Source: Cryptomeria japonica
Lineage: Eukaryota > Streptophyta > Pinopsida > Cupressales > Cupressaceae
Direction of reading: 5' to 3'
Length of the DNA stretch: 64,000 bases
Assembly (NCBI RefSeq): GCF_030272615.1
Contig: NC_081412.1
Span: 341,854,870-341,918,869, forward strand
Positions 12,297 to 24,473 of this stretch are shown piece by piece. The notes beneath the pieces are model-generated. The model did no database searches. It was not told the DNA's origin and saw only the letters and a list, made by a program, of their open reading frames with translations. The stretch's first letter is position 1. Every line of letters begins with the position of its first letter. The position numbers and the translations under genes are program-made.

Positions 12297-13577
12297 ATCT
12301 ATATCAGTCTCCTGATTGATTCAGGCGATGCTGTCCTCCAAATGTTTCATTGTGTTTGGAGGGGTTGTTATCATCCTTTCCCCCTATTGAGTTGCCTGTT
12401 CGTTTTCCTTACAGATTTGAGAGATTGAGTTTGGATATTGTTTTCTAGAGCTTGGGGAGAATTTGTAAAAAAATCTATAATCAACAGTTATGTTTATTAT
12501 GTATGGTTATTTTCAGAATTATGGATGAAATTTATTTGTGTATAGACTTTTGGTATATCAAAATTGTCCCCTTGAAAATTTATTTCCTGATATTCTGCAT
12601 TCAGTCTATGAGAATAGTGGTCGATTTTTTGGAGAGTCTTATCTCTGTGTATTTAGTATGAGAATCATGCCATTTAGCATGAAGTTTGGTTTTCTCTATG
12701 GTTAGACTGGTTGGGATTTTTTTCCATAGTTGTGATCTTAGTTTTGTGAAATTCTTATCGTGAAATCATTTCTCTTTCTTTGAAATCTCTTGTTTTAACT
12801 TTAGAGCTTAAACTCTTTCCTTTGGGCCAGTTTTGTGTTTTAGATTTTGTCTAAGAATCTTCCTTGGTTTAAATAATCTCTATTTTTCTTTTGAAATCAC
12901 AAATTTACTAATTTTCCTATGCGCTAAAAGAATCCACAAATGCGCTAAAAGATACATTGTATGCACTAAATTGACATTTTTGATGTTTTTGATCTTTTTG
13001 GAATTTCTGGGTTGTTTTCGCCAGTCTGAGTCAGACTAGAGACTTGTTTCTAGACTTGAGATTATTGTGATGGTTTTCCAAAATTGATTTATTTCTCTTT
13101 TGAATGGAATTCGAGAGATACTTAATGTTGTTTATGATGTGTTCTCTTGGAAATTATATAGAGCTTGCAAAATCAAATTATTATAATGCTCCAGTTTTGC
13201 AATATGGGAATCAATGGATTATGCATTATAGATGGTTATTGATTTGTTTTATATCCCTAGATCATAGGAGAATACTAGGGGAAGCGGCTTCTAATGAGTG
13301 TCTGGGGTCACTGCCAAGAGGGTTCCTTGTAAGGATGTTTGGAGGGCTGCCTGGAGACCTCATGGGAGTTATTTGTAAATAAGTGATAACCTTAACTAAT
13401 TTATTTAGGGGTTAGGTAGTTTTCACATTAATAAGATAATAATATGTGTTTTAGTGCCCCACTCATGACCTAGAGTGCTAGTATAGGCTCAAGATGAGGT
13501 TGGGAAGGCCTTGATGGCATGACTGTACTCCCTTGTCTTCATGTGAGGTTGAGTTAGTTCCGCATGAGTGTCACCTA

Positions 13578-13651
13578 CCTAGAGGTTCCACATAAGGATG
13601 CTTGGAGGTCTAGACTACCGAGAGGTTCCCAAGAAGGATGTTTGGAGTTCT
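13578..13651 (+). repeat. tandem 36-39 bp repeats inside the G LTR
   Basis: Two adjacent copies of a unit of the form CTACC-AGAGGTTCC....AAGGATG-TTGGAG lie here, with a third, looser copy at 13311-13346. The 3' LTR has the same three copies (about 37287-37322, 37525-37562 and 37566-37600). They are therefore an ancestral part of the LTR. Confidence 0.6.
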
Positions 13652-14426
13652 AGTTGTCAACATGCAATGACACTTCTCCCTACATATGTGTCCTTGGTTT
13701 TAGCCTTGTTTCATGGAAGTCATTGACATTTGTCTTTATCTATATTTGAGCCTATGTCTTGTGTTACTGGTTTGTATTTGTATTATTTGTTGTTCTTTTG
13801 AAGTTTGGTGTCAGCCTAAGCTTAGTGTGTGTGGGGCCTTATACCACTCTCCGGGCATGGGGGGAGGGGGGGGGGGTGGTGGTTCTTTTTGGTTCCACAT
13901 GGTTATGTGGTTGATGCCTTTCTTCCATTGGAATATTTTCTCTATCTTGGATGTTCGTGAGAGTGATGAATGTTTCTATTTCTTCAGATCTTGTGCTATG
14001 GAGCAATTGTACCTTATGATTCTTCATTTGCAATAGATGATGTATATTTATGACAGGATACTTGTACATGATGTAATATGTAATCTTATGGTGACTTATG
14101 TAATGTTGTTAGTGAAACATTGATGTACATTTTATATGGACATTTATTATTTATGGATGTGTATTATTCAGTAGTGACGTTATGAAACCCTAGGGAATAT
14201 GAGAATGTAAGATATAGATTATAAGATTGGAAGATTGTTACAAGTATATATGTATATTTAGTTTGTGCACTTGGTGTCATATGTTAATGTTTATATTGTA
14301 GTTGTAACTTGCAATAAGTAATGTAAATATGTGGTTTAATTGGAGTATTTTTTATCTTTTAAATTTTTTCTCTATTTTTCTAGATTATGTGTTAGTTTCT
14401 CTAGGGTTTCGTGGCAGGTATTACAT

Positions 14427-14440
14427 TTGTTACTAGAGCC
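14427..14440 (+). other. primer binding site of element G
   Basis: TTGTTACTAGAGCC directly follows the LTR end TTACA. It resembles a diverged TGGTATCAGAGCC initiator-Met tRNA site. The position is right, the match is imperfect. Confidence 0.5.
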
Positions 14441-15829
14441 CATGTTCATACACTAGGTAACTTGGTCTTAGTTGAGCCCATTATGAATTAAAAAGGAGTA
14501 ACTTGAGTTAAAACTTTGGAGTTACCTTACCACCTTTATCTCAGTAGTAGGTAGCCCTAGACCTTATCTTATAATTGCTTTATGCCTTTTGTAGATAAGA
14601 TGCCTATTGGAGGTAGAGGCCGTGGGTGAGGTAATTGTATGGGCACTCAATATAATCCTAATATTTAGGTTTCTTAAGAGGTGCATCAGGAGGAACAACA
14701 ATCTAACCAACAACTTGATAATCAAGAAGAGGAAGTTCAGGTTGAGAACCGGTAGGGCAATGATGGAATCCCTCAGTTGGTTAATGTTCTTCATGAGATT
14801 CTTGCACGAAATAATTTCACCAATCCATTCATCAGGAGAGGGATTTACATCAAGATGGGGAGAGGGATAGATCACTCCACAGGAGAGAAATAACTATTCC
14901 TAATCAAGATACTATTTTAGTTGAACATACTAGAGATCTCCTTAGGTACAAAACCCCTACATTTGATGGATCTGGCTATGGGACAGAAGCAAAAACATGG
15001 TTGTTAGACCCGGGAAGGTGTTTTAATATGCATCCATATAGTAGTAACACCAAGGCTTGGTGCACCATCATGCATCTACATGGGTTTGCATCCACTTGGT
15101 GGCGTCTTGAGGAGTAGAATCTCTATCTAGATATTTCATCAGTCTCATGGGAGATGTTCTTGGAGAGGTTTTGTGCTTGCTTCCTATCAGATCATTGGAG
15201 ACAGAGGAAGATAGAGGAGTTCCATAACCTATGTCAGATGGCTATGTTAGTAGATGATGAGGCCATTCTTGTGTAGCACTTCATTAGACGCCTTAATGCT
15301 CGTATTAGTGGAGGTGTTTAGGTTTTCAAACCTAAGACCATGGAGGTAGCAGTAGAGAAGGCTCAAATAGTTGAGGAGAATTTGTTTATGGCTTTGGGTG
15401 GACATATAGGAGTGCAGATCGATAGTGCTCTAGCTTCAGGTTCTTGTGCGAGGGGTACTCAGTCATATGGAGTAGGTTTGGTTACGAGTCACCCTCCATA
15501 GTTTAGGGGTGTATAGAGTCAACAAAAGAAGTTTCAAGGTCAAAATTTTTGTCGCAGTAGTGGTGCTCAGGTAGTCGGGGATTGTATCCGACAACATAAT
15601 AAGAATTTTCCTACTACTCAGCCAACATAGAGTTTCTAGTAGAGTGTTAGGAGAGGTAGTTTCCAGCAGTCTAGTGTGCCATCCAAATACAAAGATTATA
15701 GCAGAAGGAGTTATTCCTCATATGGTGAATAGGGTCACATTACTATACATTGTCCCCAGAGGTTAGCATAGACAATAGGATAGAGCCCAGCAACTTCAGA
15801 TCCCATTGTAGTTGATGCAGGGAGATCAC
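14441..15829 (+). pseudogene. gag of element G (broken)
   Basis: This encodes the capsid/nucleocapsid polyprotein. The frame starts near the ATG at about 14592 with a glycine/arginine-rich MPIGGRGRG and a Gln-rich stretch. A retrotransposon gag domain follows from about 14940, recognised by PTFDGSG, TWL, AWC, TWW, WEMF and RFCACFLSD. Near 15720 a zinc-knuckle remnant lacks a proper set of cysteines. Numerous stops occur, mostly TAG where glutamine is expected, and there is a frame change near 14880. It precedes the protease in the normal order. The call is by family pattern, and the copy is dead. Confidence 0.75.
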
Positions 15830-16290
15830 ACAAATTCTTCACGGTGGTTGATAACCGTCAAGCTGAGCATTAGGGTACAATTGTGGAGACTTTAGGTGAG
15901 ATAGGAGGTGTTTCATTTTCTCTATTATTTGATTCAGGATCTTCAAATTCTTTTATTTCCCCCTCTCTAGTGGAGCGATGTGGGCTAAAGGTGGCAAGGC
16001 GGGGTGATGAGTGGTAGCTTGAGTTAACTACTGGTTCTAAGGTGGACGTAGATTCCCTTGTTTGTAGCTGTGAGTTGGATTTAGGAGCCTTGATCACCAT
16101 TGTCGATCTTTGTGTTCTTTCGTTGGGATCTTATGGTGTTGTTTTAGGCATGGACTAGCTTGAGGCACACAAGGATAGTATAGATTTCTGACGAAAGACA
16201 GTGCAACATGTTGGAGGTCATGGGGAGAGTGTGGAGATTGTGGGTAATCAACAACCCATCTATCTTCGCATGATATCCACTATCTAATTG
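15830..16290 (+). pseudogene. protease of element G (broken)
   Basis: An aspartic protease of retropepsin type. At about 15920-15960 the plus strand reads LLFDSGSSNSFIS, where DSGSS is the catalytic motif with the Asp intact. The following 300 bases retain a hydrophobic pattern (GSYGVVLGMD-like, with a stop where WL is expected). It matures the Gag-Pol polyprotein in active relatives. Stops interrupt it. Confidence 0.75.
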
Positions 16291-16631
16291 AAGTGGTGTG
16301 TGAGATAGGGGTTTTAGCTATTTGCAGTAATAATGAATGACTTGGATGAGAAGGAGAAACAAGAAGACCCTCTTCTTAAGAACCCTATTCTTCAAGAGTT
16401 TTTAGTTGTCTTTCCTAGTGAGATTATGGGTATGCCACCTAAGCATGACATAGATTTTTGGATTGACTTGGTTCCCGGAGTAGAGCCAATTTCGAAGGCA
16501 CCTTACCGAATGACTACTCAAGAGTTGAGTGAGTTACAATTACAATTAGAAGATCTTTTAGCTAAGGGTTTCATTCATCCTCATGTTTATCCATGGGGAG
16601 CACCTGTTTTATTTGTGAAGAAAAAGGACAT
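16291..16631 (+). pseudogene. reverse transcriptase of element G, N-terminal half
   Basis: An open frame (16333-16631) covers the RT fingers: [20 protein letters not shown], then [13 protein letters not shown] and [20 protein letters not shown], all standard Ty3/gypsy RT positions. The domain stops abruptly at KKKD where element A begins. It resumes at 25360 in the same frame if A and one 5-bp duplication are removed. No stop occurs in this piece. Confidence 0.9.
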
Positions 16632-17506
16632 TGTTAGATGCTAGGACAATCCCAAAGACACTGAGAGGGAGCGGGGGGGGGATGAATCAGTGTCTAACCG
16701 GTAGATGAAATATTTAAACTTATTTGCAACTTTACAATCCAAATTAATATAACGATAAACAAATAATAATGCAGTAAAGAGAAACAAAAGAATAACCATG
16801 AATGCACACCATAACACATATTTTTGGCAAGGAAACTCGGTAAGGGAAAAACCTCGGTGGGATTTGTGACCCACAATATTTACTCACTGGCCAATATGAA
16901 TAAATATTACTTGTACAATAGGGGCCTACACATGTAGGAAGGCCAACAGCCTAGAGCTCATTTCTCAACAACAAAATGGAGTCCCACTGACTACAATTGG
17001 ATGGTTATATCCAATAATAATGTACTACTTCAAAATAGCATCTGCAATGTTGGATTCAGTACCGGTTTAAGCTCTATCTGATACCTCTGCCATAAACCTT
17101 GCTTCTCTCTTCTATGCTCTTATTTGCTCATAAGATAAATACATCAAAATGCATATATAGTTTATTCACTATCATAACCTATAACATCTCATATATCACT
17201 TCCTTACATTACCTTCTTACATTTCAAAATGACTTACAAGATCTCATACATATATGAGTCTTTATAATACATCATGTCGGCTATACAAATATAATTACAA
17301 TAGAAAAAAATATTATTTCAAGTCGGCTTAGAGTGCCGGTATGATCTACTGTTGGTGTAGACTGGATGTCGGTGTGAATAAACTTGTAGTGCCTGTTGGT
17401 GTCAGTAGATGATGTCTGTCGCTGGTGTAACCTATGAACCATGTTACCAATTGGTTTCCATCAATGACAACATCAACTATTCTCATCTGAGTGTATAGTG
17501 CCAAAA
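16632..17506 (-). repeat. 3' LTR of element A
   Basis: The LTR is 875 bp. Its outer end reads TGTTAGATGC on the plus strand (CA end on minus). The inner end has TTTTTGGCAC, where the 5' LTR has TGTTGGCAT, so the terminal TG has mutated. It contains GATTCATCCCCCCCC (plus 16673-16688) and a TTTTTCCC...GAGTTTCC core shared with the other copia LTRs. Confidence 0.88.
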
Positions 17507-17520
17507 AACTCCCCCTTTGG
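17507..17520 (-). other. polypurine tract of element A
   Basis: The minus strand reads GCCAAAGGGGGAGT immediately before the 3' LTR. This is the expected plus-strand primer site. A second copy with the same context (ATTGATGCCAAAGGGGGAG) lies at 17647-17668. Element B also has two. Confidence 0.8.
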
Positions 17521-17705
17521 CATTGATGGCAACACTCATGAGAAAAATCCAAAAACTGATATCCAAAAATGAAGTCCAAAAATTGATCCAAAGCAGAGAG
17601 TGCTCCCCTGAGAATATGATCCCTTCTATACATTTTTCTCATACACTACTCCCCCTTTGGCATCAATGACAAAGAATGTAAAAAGAATAAAAAAGAATTC
17701 AAAAT

Positions 17706-20700
17706 TTACCTAGAAACCTGTAACCAGTTATGTACAATATGGAAAATATCTGCCAAAACTAAGTTAAGACCTTGCAAAAACTTAGTACAGTCAGAAATTA
17801 TAGTCTCTGTCTACCAGATCATACCAGTGAGATAATGCATCTATTGCTCCAGTGATCTTTCTCCTTGAATAGTTTCTTTAGATATCTCATTCCGGTGTGT
17901 TAATAAGTTTCCCAATCTAGGACCAAGCTTGTTCTTCAACTCCCAAGTTTTCATTTTTAGCCTTGCTTTCTCCCTTTCCAATTTCTCAATCTTCTCTTCA
18001 TAGATTTCCATTTCCTAATCCAAAACTGAAGTAAGTTATGAAGAATCAATCATATTAGCAGCTATATCATCAATTTCCTTTTGTGTTTTCATTATTTCCT
18101 CATCAATATCCTCGATTAGATGGTGAGGCTTACATGCTTCCCTGTACAACTCTGTATTTCAAAATGGTGGAACTTAGTGCCAGTAATAAAGAATCAATTT
18201 GTTCTGTACAGTCTTTAATTGTCATGTCAAAGAATTCATCTTTCTCCTTATTCACTCTTTCTTGAATGATCTCTTCAATTATTTTTTTTGGAATTGTGTT
18301 GTCATTGATGTCAACCAGTATGGGATGGCTACTGGTAGAAGAGATGTTTGTGCAACACTGTTATGAAGGAGTATAGGTTGTGTTATCTTAGATATCACCT
18401 TGTGTTGTAGAACACTGGTAAGGCAAGGAATATGACCTCAGGAGTCACCGGTAGACTTGTGTGGATGAGCTGGATAGGTTACCGAAAAAGTGCATCATCG
18501 GCAAGGAGAGTATTTCAACTGATAAATGGGCAAGGTGTTTGAGTGGTTGTTTGTGATGAAGAGGCAGAATGTTATCTGAATCACATCAACACTGGAAGAG
18601 AAGAATAAACCAGTGAATTGAAGGAATGCCTCAAATGCATAAGATCAGGGCTATGCAGTGGATCGATAGAGAAGGCATGTTGAGATGCTATTACAAGGGC
18701 AGTGTGAAGTGTTTGTCACCGTGACTAACTGGTAAGAGGGATGAACATAATTGAGCAAGGAGAAAGGAAAGGCCAAGAAGATGCAAACAAAGGTTCTCAC
18801 CTGATAAAGATGAAGCTCGTTGAAGGTTAAATGACATGATGTCATCAAGAGTGGTAACTGGTATATGAGTCCATTTTTTGTATAAGAAAGGTGAAGTAGC
18901 AGAAGATATCTTGGACTTATCTGTCTGGAAACCGATTTGAGAGTTCCATTGACAGCTCAAGATGAGAGCAGATATGACAAAGCAACCAGTAGAATGATTA
19001 AGACCAGAAGGGTTAGCAAACCGGCCGAAGTAAGGAATTGACAAGGTGGTTGGTCGGTGATCCTACTTGGACCGACTTGAAGTGCCAAGCTGGCAGATAA
19101 TCGACATGGAGTCAACATGGCAAACCCGTGATTGGATAAAGATGGAATGTACAAGCGATAAGGTTGTTGCAAGGTTGGTGAGATTTAATGAAAGACCCCT
19201 CAAATCATGGGACATGTTGCAGAAGGATTGCAGGGGTTTGAGGCTCAAGGTCTGAAAGACAACTACGAGCCAACTAAGAGATTGAGAAGATCAAGGCGAT
19301 GAAGGAAACATCCCGATAGATCTCTTGTGACTAACCAAAGGATTTACTGAGAACGTAAAAAGAAAATCACCAGGATTTAAGGACGTGATCCAGGAAACAT
19401 GACCATGGAGGAGATATCCATTAAGATGTCAGAAAGATCAGATCTTGCAAGATCTGATTGGATTTGGTATGTCTCAAAGATGGTGAAGAAACCCTAACCA
19501 CCTAAGTTTTGAATTGGCATTTTGGCGGGAAATCTGGGCTATAAGTAAAAAGGTTTAAGAGATTGTTTGTTGCTGCCAAATAGAGAGAATATTGTATAAT
19601 TGTAAAGTTGTAGACTTCTGCAAGTAGAGACAAAGATCAACCGAGTTCTCAATGAGCAAGAGAGGGAGAGTGAACCTGGTTGAAGCTTTCAACCAGTTGG
19701 AGAGAAAAATCGGTAGTGATTACACTAGCAGAGTATGAAACCAGTGATGAACAAAGAGTGAGGTGCAAATCCAGTAGAGTAGCAGTGGGTGCAAAGCAGG
19801 AAGAAGAGTGAGTCGGTAGAAGAGAGAAGCATTTCACTGACAAAGTAAGACATTTGATAAGGTTGCAAGATTCACTTGCAACATGATGATAACTTATGTA
19901 TTTGAAGTTTGCTTCATGAACACTGAGTTGTAGCTCGGTGCAGGGGTTGGTGCTCCTTTGGGTTGTAGCCCATAAATCTGTTAGAGGTTGTAGCTCCTTG
20001 GGTTGGTGCCCTAAACTATGTAACTGTGTTTTACCATGAGGTTGGATTGGAGCAGTAGACTCCAACAACATTGCTCACCAAGGTTTTTCCCACATTGGGT
20101 TTTCCTCGTATATACTGGTGTCATGTGATGTCTCCTTGTTTGTATGTGCATTTGAGCTAGTCTCTTTACTAACCAGTAAGTATGCATTATGTTTGGTTAG
20201 CAAACCGGTGTTGCTCACAGAAGAAAGCCATAAGGAAAAGTTTGAGAACCACTGATACACCCCCTCCCCCTCTTAGTGGTGCATTGTGTCTAAAAATTTT
20301 ATCCACAGTTTTAATGTTAGAAGCAATGAATTTGGACAATGTGTCCAATTTACCTAAAGATCCATCAATATGATTAACTTTACATGCCAGTGCAATCATT
20401 TGCAAAATTGGTAAAGAATCATCAATGGCCTTAAATGCTAAGGCATTGCATTTGGTAATCTTCTTTATTGAATCTAAAAGTACATCTATAACATTTGTTG
20501 GTATATAGTCCATAGTAGAAGTGCTAGGTGGAGTGCTTGGTTTTGCAATTGGTTTATTTTCTTCTTCGAATGTCTGCACAGTTACCTTGACCACTTCTTC
20601 TATCTTGTCCTCAACCTTACTTTCAAGCTTACTTTCTGTCTTACTATCTGCCGGTTCAAATATATTTTGTTCATGCCCTTTTTCTATTCTAGTTTCTGCT

Positions 20701-22995
20701 TCTGCTTCTACCGGTATTTCAGATGGATTATGATTTCTTAACTTCAGCTGTTTCCTTGTCCATTACAATATTAAAATCTTGAGTGTTCACATTCATGGTA
20801 AAAAGAATGTGTGACTCCAGATCAATGTCCTCTTTTGTTACTTCCTCTACCTTCTCTTCTTTAGGCTGACTATCCGTTTGTGCTAGTGCCTCTAAAATTA
20901 TTGGTGGGGTGTCTTGTGTCGGTGGCAGTAGACTATCCTTAACCATGATATCAGGTATACTGCCAATTTTGCCTTTACCTTTATCTACCTTCTGATATAC
21001 CTTAGTAAATGACTTATCCACCTTTGTTCTGTCTTTCTCTTCTTTCTTCTCTCTCAACAAAAATATGGCCCACTTATCAGCTGTTTCATCTGCAATTTCT
21101 TTAACTCTGTCGGCCATAAGACTAACTTGCTGGTGAGCACTCACAAAAATAGTTCTATTGGCTTCAGATATAAGGTCATCGATTTCTAGCTTGGAATTAA
21201 CAGGATGCACAACTAATAGAGCTTCTACCTTTAATTTCTTATCAAGTTCCACGATAGACATTCTCTTGGCTTCTAATCTTAAGTACAAATCATTTGGTAG
21301 AACATCTATTACTTCAATAAGGACCTTCTTGTAGATATCAAGATACAAAATAATACTTTCCTCTATAGTTTCCTTATCCGAATCTTTAAAAGAATGATAA
21401 AATTTATTTACATTGTTGAGGTTACCGTCTTGGGTGATTTCATTGACTAACTCTTCCAGTGAAAGAGTATCCGGTTCCTTTGGTTGAGATTTATTATTTG
21501 GAGTAACTTTCTTCTTAGGACCACTAGGCTCTCTTATAGCCTGTTGCTTCTTTCTGAGTGTCCTTGATTTCTTAGGAGATGGAGTAGGTGCCAGTGAGGG
21601 TTTTCTTTTCTTCCTGTCTACTCTCTTGAATTCAGCTGCCTTGTCATTGTTAGAATCAGATGAGGTATCCACAGGAGAGATATGTGCTACCGGTTTCTAT
21701 TTTGATTTACTTTCTTTTACACTTGCAACAATACCACCAAGATTCATTAACCCCTTTGTAACATCTTTTACAAATTTTGAAGCATCTTTCATTAATTTTT
21801 CTCTTTTCTTTCTCTTCTTCTTAACTTCAACATCTTTCTCAATTGTTTTTGCATTTCCAAATATTTCCTCTGTCGGTTCTGGTGGAGCATCTAGGAGTAT
21901 TCTAGCATATGAGTCTAAGATGTGTGAATCCACCTCATATCCCATCTCTGTAATCCAGACAGTTCTCAGTCTAACTACCTCCATCCAAATTTCATCTCTT
22001 TTGATAACAAAGCATATTTGTTTATCATACTTATCAACAATTCTTTGGGGAATCCTTTCCCTTTGTCTCATTTTTACTTGAAAATTCTTGAAATACTCTT
22101 TTACCAGTTTGTCACTATCAGGTTCCATGCCGGTAATTGCCTCCTTTATCTGTTTTCCAATAAAAATATCATAGGTAAAATCCTTATGTCCAATACCGAG
22201 AGTCTCCTTTGAGAAGTAAAGGATTAAACACACAATCAGATTTCCAAATTTAAAGGTTCCCTTCTTATCTCCTTTTATCTTGCTCAAATTCTCTAACAGC
22301 TCATCTTTCAGCCATTCACAGATGTCAATTTTAGCATTATTCAAGATCATATCATGAGCACTATGGATGCATAAACTATATACAAAATTCAGTCTGTTAG
22401 TATGAGAAACTTTATAACCAATGACCATACTTGCAAATTTAACATTTTTATCTTTTATATCATTAACCCTAAGTGATTTGTTGTCAAATGTAGTGCCAGT
22501 TAAGCTCATTAACTCTTTATTTGGAATTTTCTTTTTCTTGTCAGGCCTAGTGCCGGTGGAGGGTAAACCGGTAATAGTCCTTATAGCTTCCTTAGTGATC
22601 TTAAATACTGAGTCTAACCACATAAATTCACCGTGAACCTTGCTAAGAACATAGTGGATAGTTTCATCTGAGAATTTCGGCATATGGAGGATGTCAATGA
22701 ACCCTAAATCCTCAACAAACTTGTGTTCTAGTTTAACTACCCCATGTTTGTCAGCAATAACATTCATGAACATATTCTTTAAATCTTCGAACCCTAAACT
22801 TTCAATGTTACAGTGTATGTATGCCCTAGGGTCTTCAAAAAATGCGACTCCCTTTGGGATTCTAGAAAATGCACCAATGGAGTCATCCAGTTTTGCTATC
22901 TTAGGAATTATTTTAAAAATGGGTCTAGGTTATTTTATGTTCTCCACAATGGTAGGGTTTGCAACGAATTCAGGAATGGAGGATGAAGAAGCCAT
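17706..22995 (-). pseudogene. large novel ORF of element A (about 1,100 codons, interrupted)
   Basis: Unrecognised protein. From the ATG at 22995 (MASSSSIPEF) one frame runs to 20728 with two stops, near 22930 and at 21697. After a frameshift it continues to about 20290, is split by solo LTR S, and resumes from 18296 to the stop at 17706, again with breaks. Residues 1 to about 400 look globular and include FKITKEAIRTITGLPSTG and FKFGNLIVCLILYF. There follows a lysine/serine-rich basic stretch (KKKRKKREK, PSPKKSRTLRKKQ) and a long charged, probably coiled-coil C-terminal half (for example EKIEKLEREKARLK) ending LADIFHIVHNWLQVSR. No pol motif or catalytic signature is visible. It lies between gag and the PPT, where pol would normally be. 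A domesticated host fragment or a plant transposon-protein-like domain are alternatives. Confidence 0.7.
18297..20283 (+). mobile_element. solo LTR S inside the element A ORF
   Basis: A unit of about 1.99 kb begins TGTTGTCATTGATGTCAACC. Near its end it has TTTTTCCCACATTGGGTTTTCC and GATACACCCCCTCCCCCTC. These are LTR hallmarks seen in A and B. The flanks show ATTG on both sides (18293-18296 and 20283-20286), a short or imperfect duplication. Plus orientation. The coding pattern of the A ORF resumes on both sides, so this insertion is younger than A. Open frames within it have no protein features. Confidence 0.75.
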
Positions 22996-23395
22996 TGCGT
23001 AAGATAAATACCTTTTAATTGAGAAATCCTTGAATGCTCTGAAAAAACTTTGTTGCTTAGCCTTTAGGATGCCTTTGCTCAATTTCCCTCCCTTCGAATG
23101 CTTTAATTCCTGGTGAGATGAAATGAGAAGCTACAGTGCCTTTATAACCAAAAAGTTAACTTACGACCGCTATAAATGGTTTGCTGGTGAAGTGAAAACT
23201 CCACATATTTGCCGGTAAAGAAGAATTATAACTTCTTACCACCAACTGAGGGTAAATGCATGGTTTTCAATTAGTTGCCTTACCCCTAAGGATTATTCCT
23301 TAGTTAGATGAAGAATCTCCCGTTGGTGCAGGATTGCCCTGTTCTACCGGTGCAGAGACATATTCATCAATTCTCTGATCTCTCTTCCTGATCCA
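22996..23395 (-). other. spacer between gag and the novel ORF in element A
   Basis: About 400 bp of AT-rich sequence with stops in all minus frames. No motif recognised. Confidence 0.4.
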
Positions 23396-24460
23396 TTGTT
23401 TAGAAAATTCTTGCTTGATTTCATTCACCTTTTCTTTACCTTTGTCATTAGATCCTTTGGTGTTCACCGGTACAGTCTTACTTCTGCAAAATATTGCAAT
23501 ATGCCCAATCTTGTTACATGCATAACAAGTTACATTGTTCCTCTAAATAGCTTTTTCATAACCTTGATGGGTTTGAGTTCTGCATTGATTAGATAAATGT
23601 CCAAATCCACCACAAGCATAGCATTTTACATTCATTCTGCAATTTTTTTGAGTTATGTCCATTTTTATTACATTTGGAACATTCACCGATGGGTAAATTT
23701 GTATTCTGATTATTCCTAAATTTGCACTGATTTTCTCTATGACCAAATTTGTTGCAATTAAAACATTTTCCATTGAATTTATAAGCATTAGGTTGCCTTA
23801 CCGGTTTGCTGTGATCATGATTGTTTGCAGTCCCGAAACTTTCTCCATGTTCAAATCCAAGTCTAATTGTTTCTCCATCAGGTTTCTGACTTTTTAGCAT
23901 ATCATCAAGCTTCTCTAAACTCTTCTTGAGTTTGTCTTTGTATTCATTTGCAGTGACCAACTCACTCTCTAGAGTGCTAACTTGTCTCATAAGTTCCTCT
24001 TTGTCATGTTGCATGTGAATCAACTCTGTCTTAAGAATATCATTTCTTGACTAAGCCTTAGAGATTCATCAGCTCTTTCATTAAATCTTCTGGCCAAATC
24101 TTCTTGATCCCTCTTTTTGTCTTCAATATCCTTACATAGCCTCATGGTTAAATCTTGCATCTCATTCTTCATGCTAGTGTTCTCTTGTCTCAATTTTTTT
24201 GCAATATCTCTAAGAGTTTCCTTTTCTTCATCATCTTGTTTCTGCATTTGCTCACAAAGTTCCTTCCTCTTATTTTGTACCATAACCAGGTTCTCTTGAA
24301 GTGCTTTAATGAATTCCTGGGTAGTTCTGAGATCATCTTCCAGTTTGATATTCTTCAATTTTTCTGCATAAAAATCTTCAAGAGCTCCTTCCAACTGTTG
24401 TCTCAATTTTTCCATCGGTACCGGTTTCAGAATCTTCCTCAAGCTGTTAGGCTTATGCAA
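23396..24460 (-). pseudogene. gag-like protein of element A (coiled coil plus zinc knuckles)
   Basis: Nucleocapsid-like protein. The frame from 24460 to 24020 is almost entirely charged heptad-like sequence (LRQQLEGALEDFYAEKLKN onward), a probable coiled coil. After a stop/frame change the region continues with CFNCNKFGHRENQC, then ECSKCNKNGHNSKK, and further knuckle-like segments to about 23480. A KQWIRKRDQR basic tail lies near 23400. A normal copia Gag has one or two knuckles and a UBN2-type domain. Here the N-terminal domain is replaced by coiled coil. The same arrangement is present in L1 at 559-1670. Several frame breaks make it inactive. Confidence 0.75.
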
Positions 24461-24473
24461 ATATAGGATTAGG

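Larger units (their letters stand above)
6231..12408 (-). mobile_element. LINE1, L1-type non-LTR retrotransposon
   Basis: This 6.2-kb insertion in the 5' LTR of G runs minus. Its 3' end is at the left, marked by a poly(A) seen as T10 at about 6221-6230. Minus order is ORF1 C-terminus, endonuclease, RT, zinc-binding region, RNase H, and a 1.4-kb 3' region. The 5' end falls in ORF1, so the copy is 5'-truncated. The 3' LTR of G is uninterrupted at the matching place (36370-36430). I could not find a clean target duplication, and about 20 bp of LTR may be missing at the right junction, so the right limit is approximate. Confidence 0.82.
3355..14425 (+). repeat. 5' LTR of element G (interrupted twice)
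   Basis: The LTR consists of 3355-3921, 5334-6230 and about 12409-14425. Each piece is collinear with the 3' LTR at 34975-38257 plus 43086-43209. Gaps in the alignment coincide exactly with solo LTR F and roughly with LINE1. Net length is about 3.48 kb. It carries no protein-like reading frame. Open frames at 5965-6417 and 13713-14036 are not protein-like, and the first crosses the LINE junction. Confidence 0.88.

Noticed and set aside
13713-14036. Plus-strand 107-codon frame with a hydrophobic start and a glycine run
   Set aside because: The glycines come from a G-rich tract in the LTR. The frame is not kept in the 3' LTR copy.
21626-22081. 151-codon plus-strand open frame
   Set aside because: Antisense to the large ORF of element A. 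Its Ser/Phe/Thr-rich translation is the mirror of a Lys/Glu-rich coding strand.
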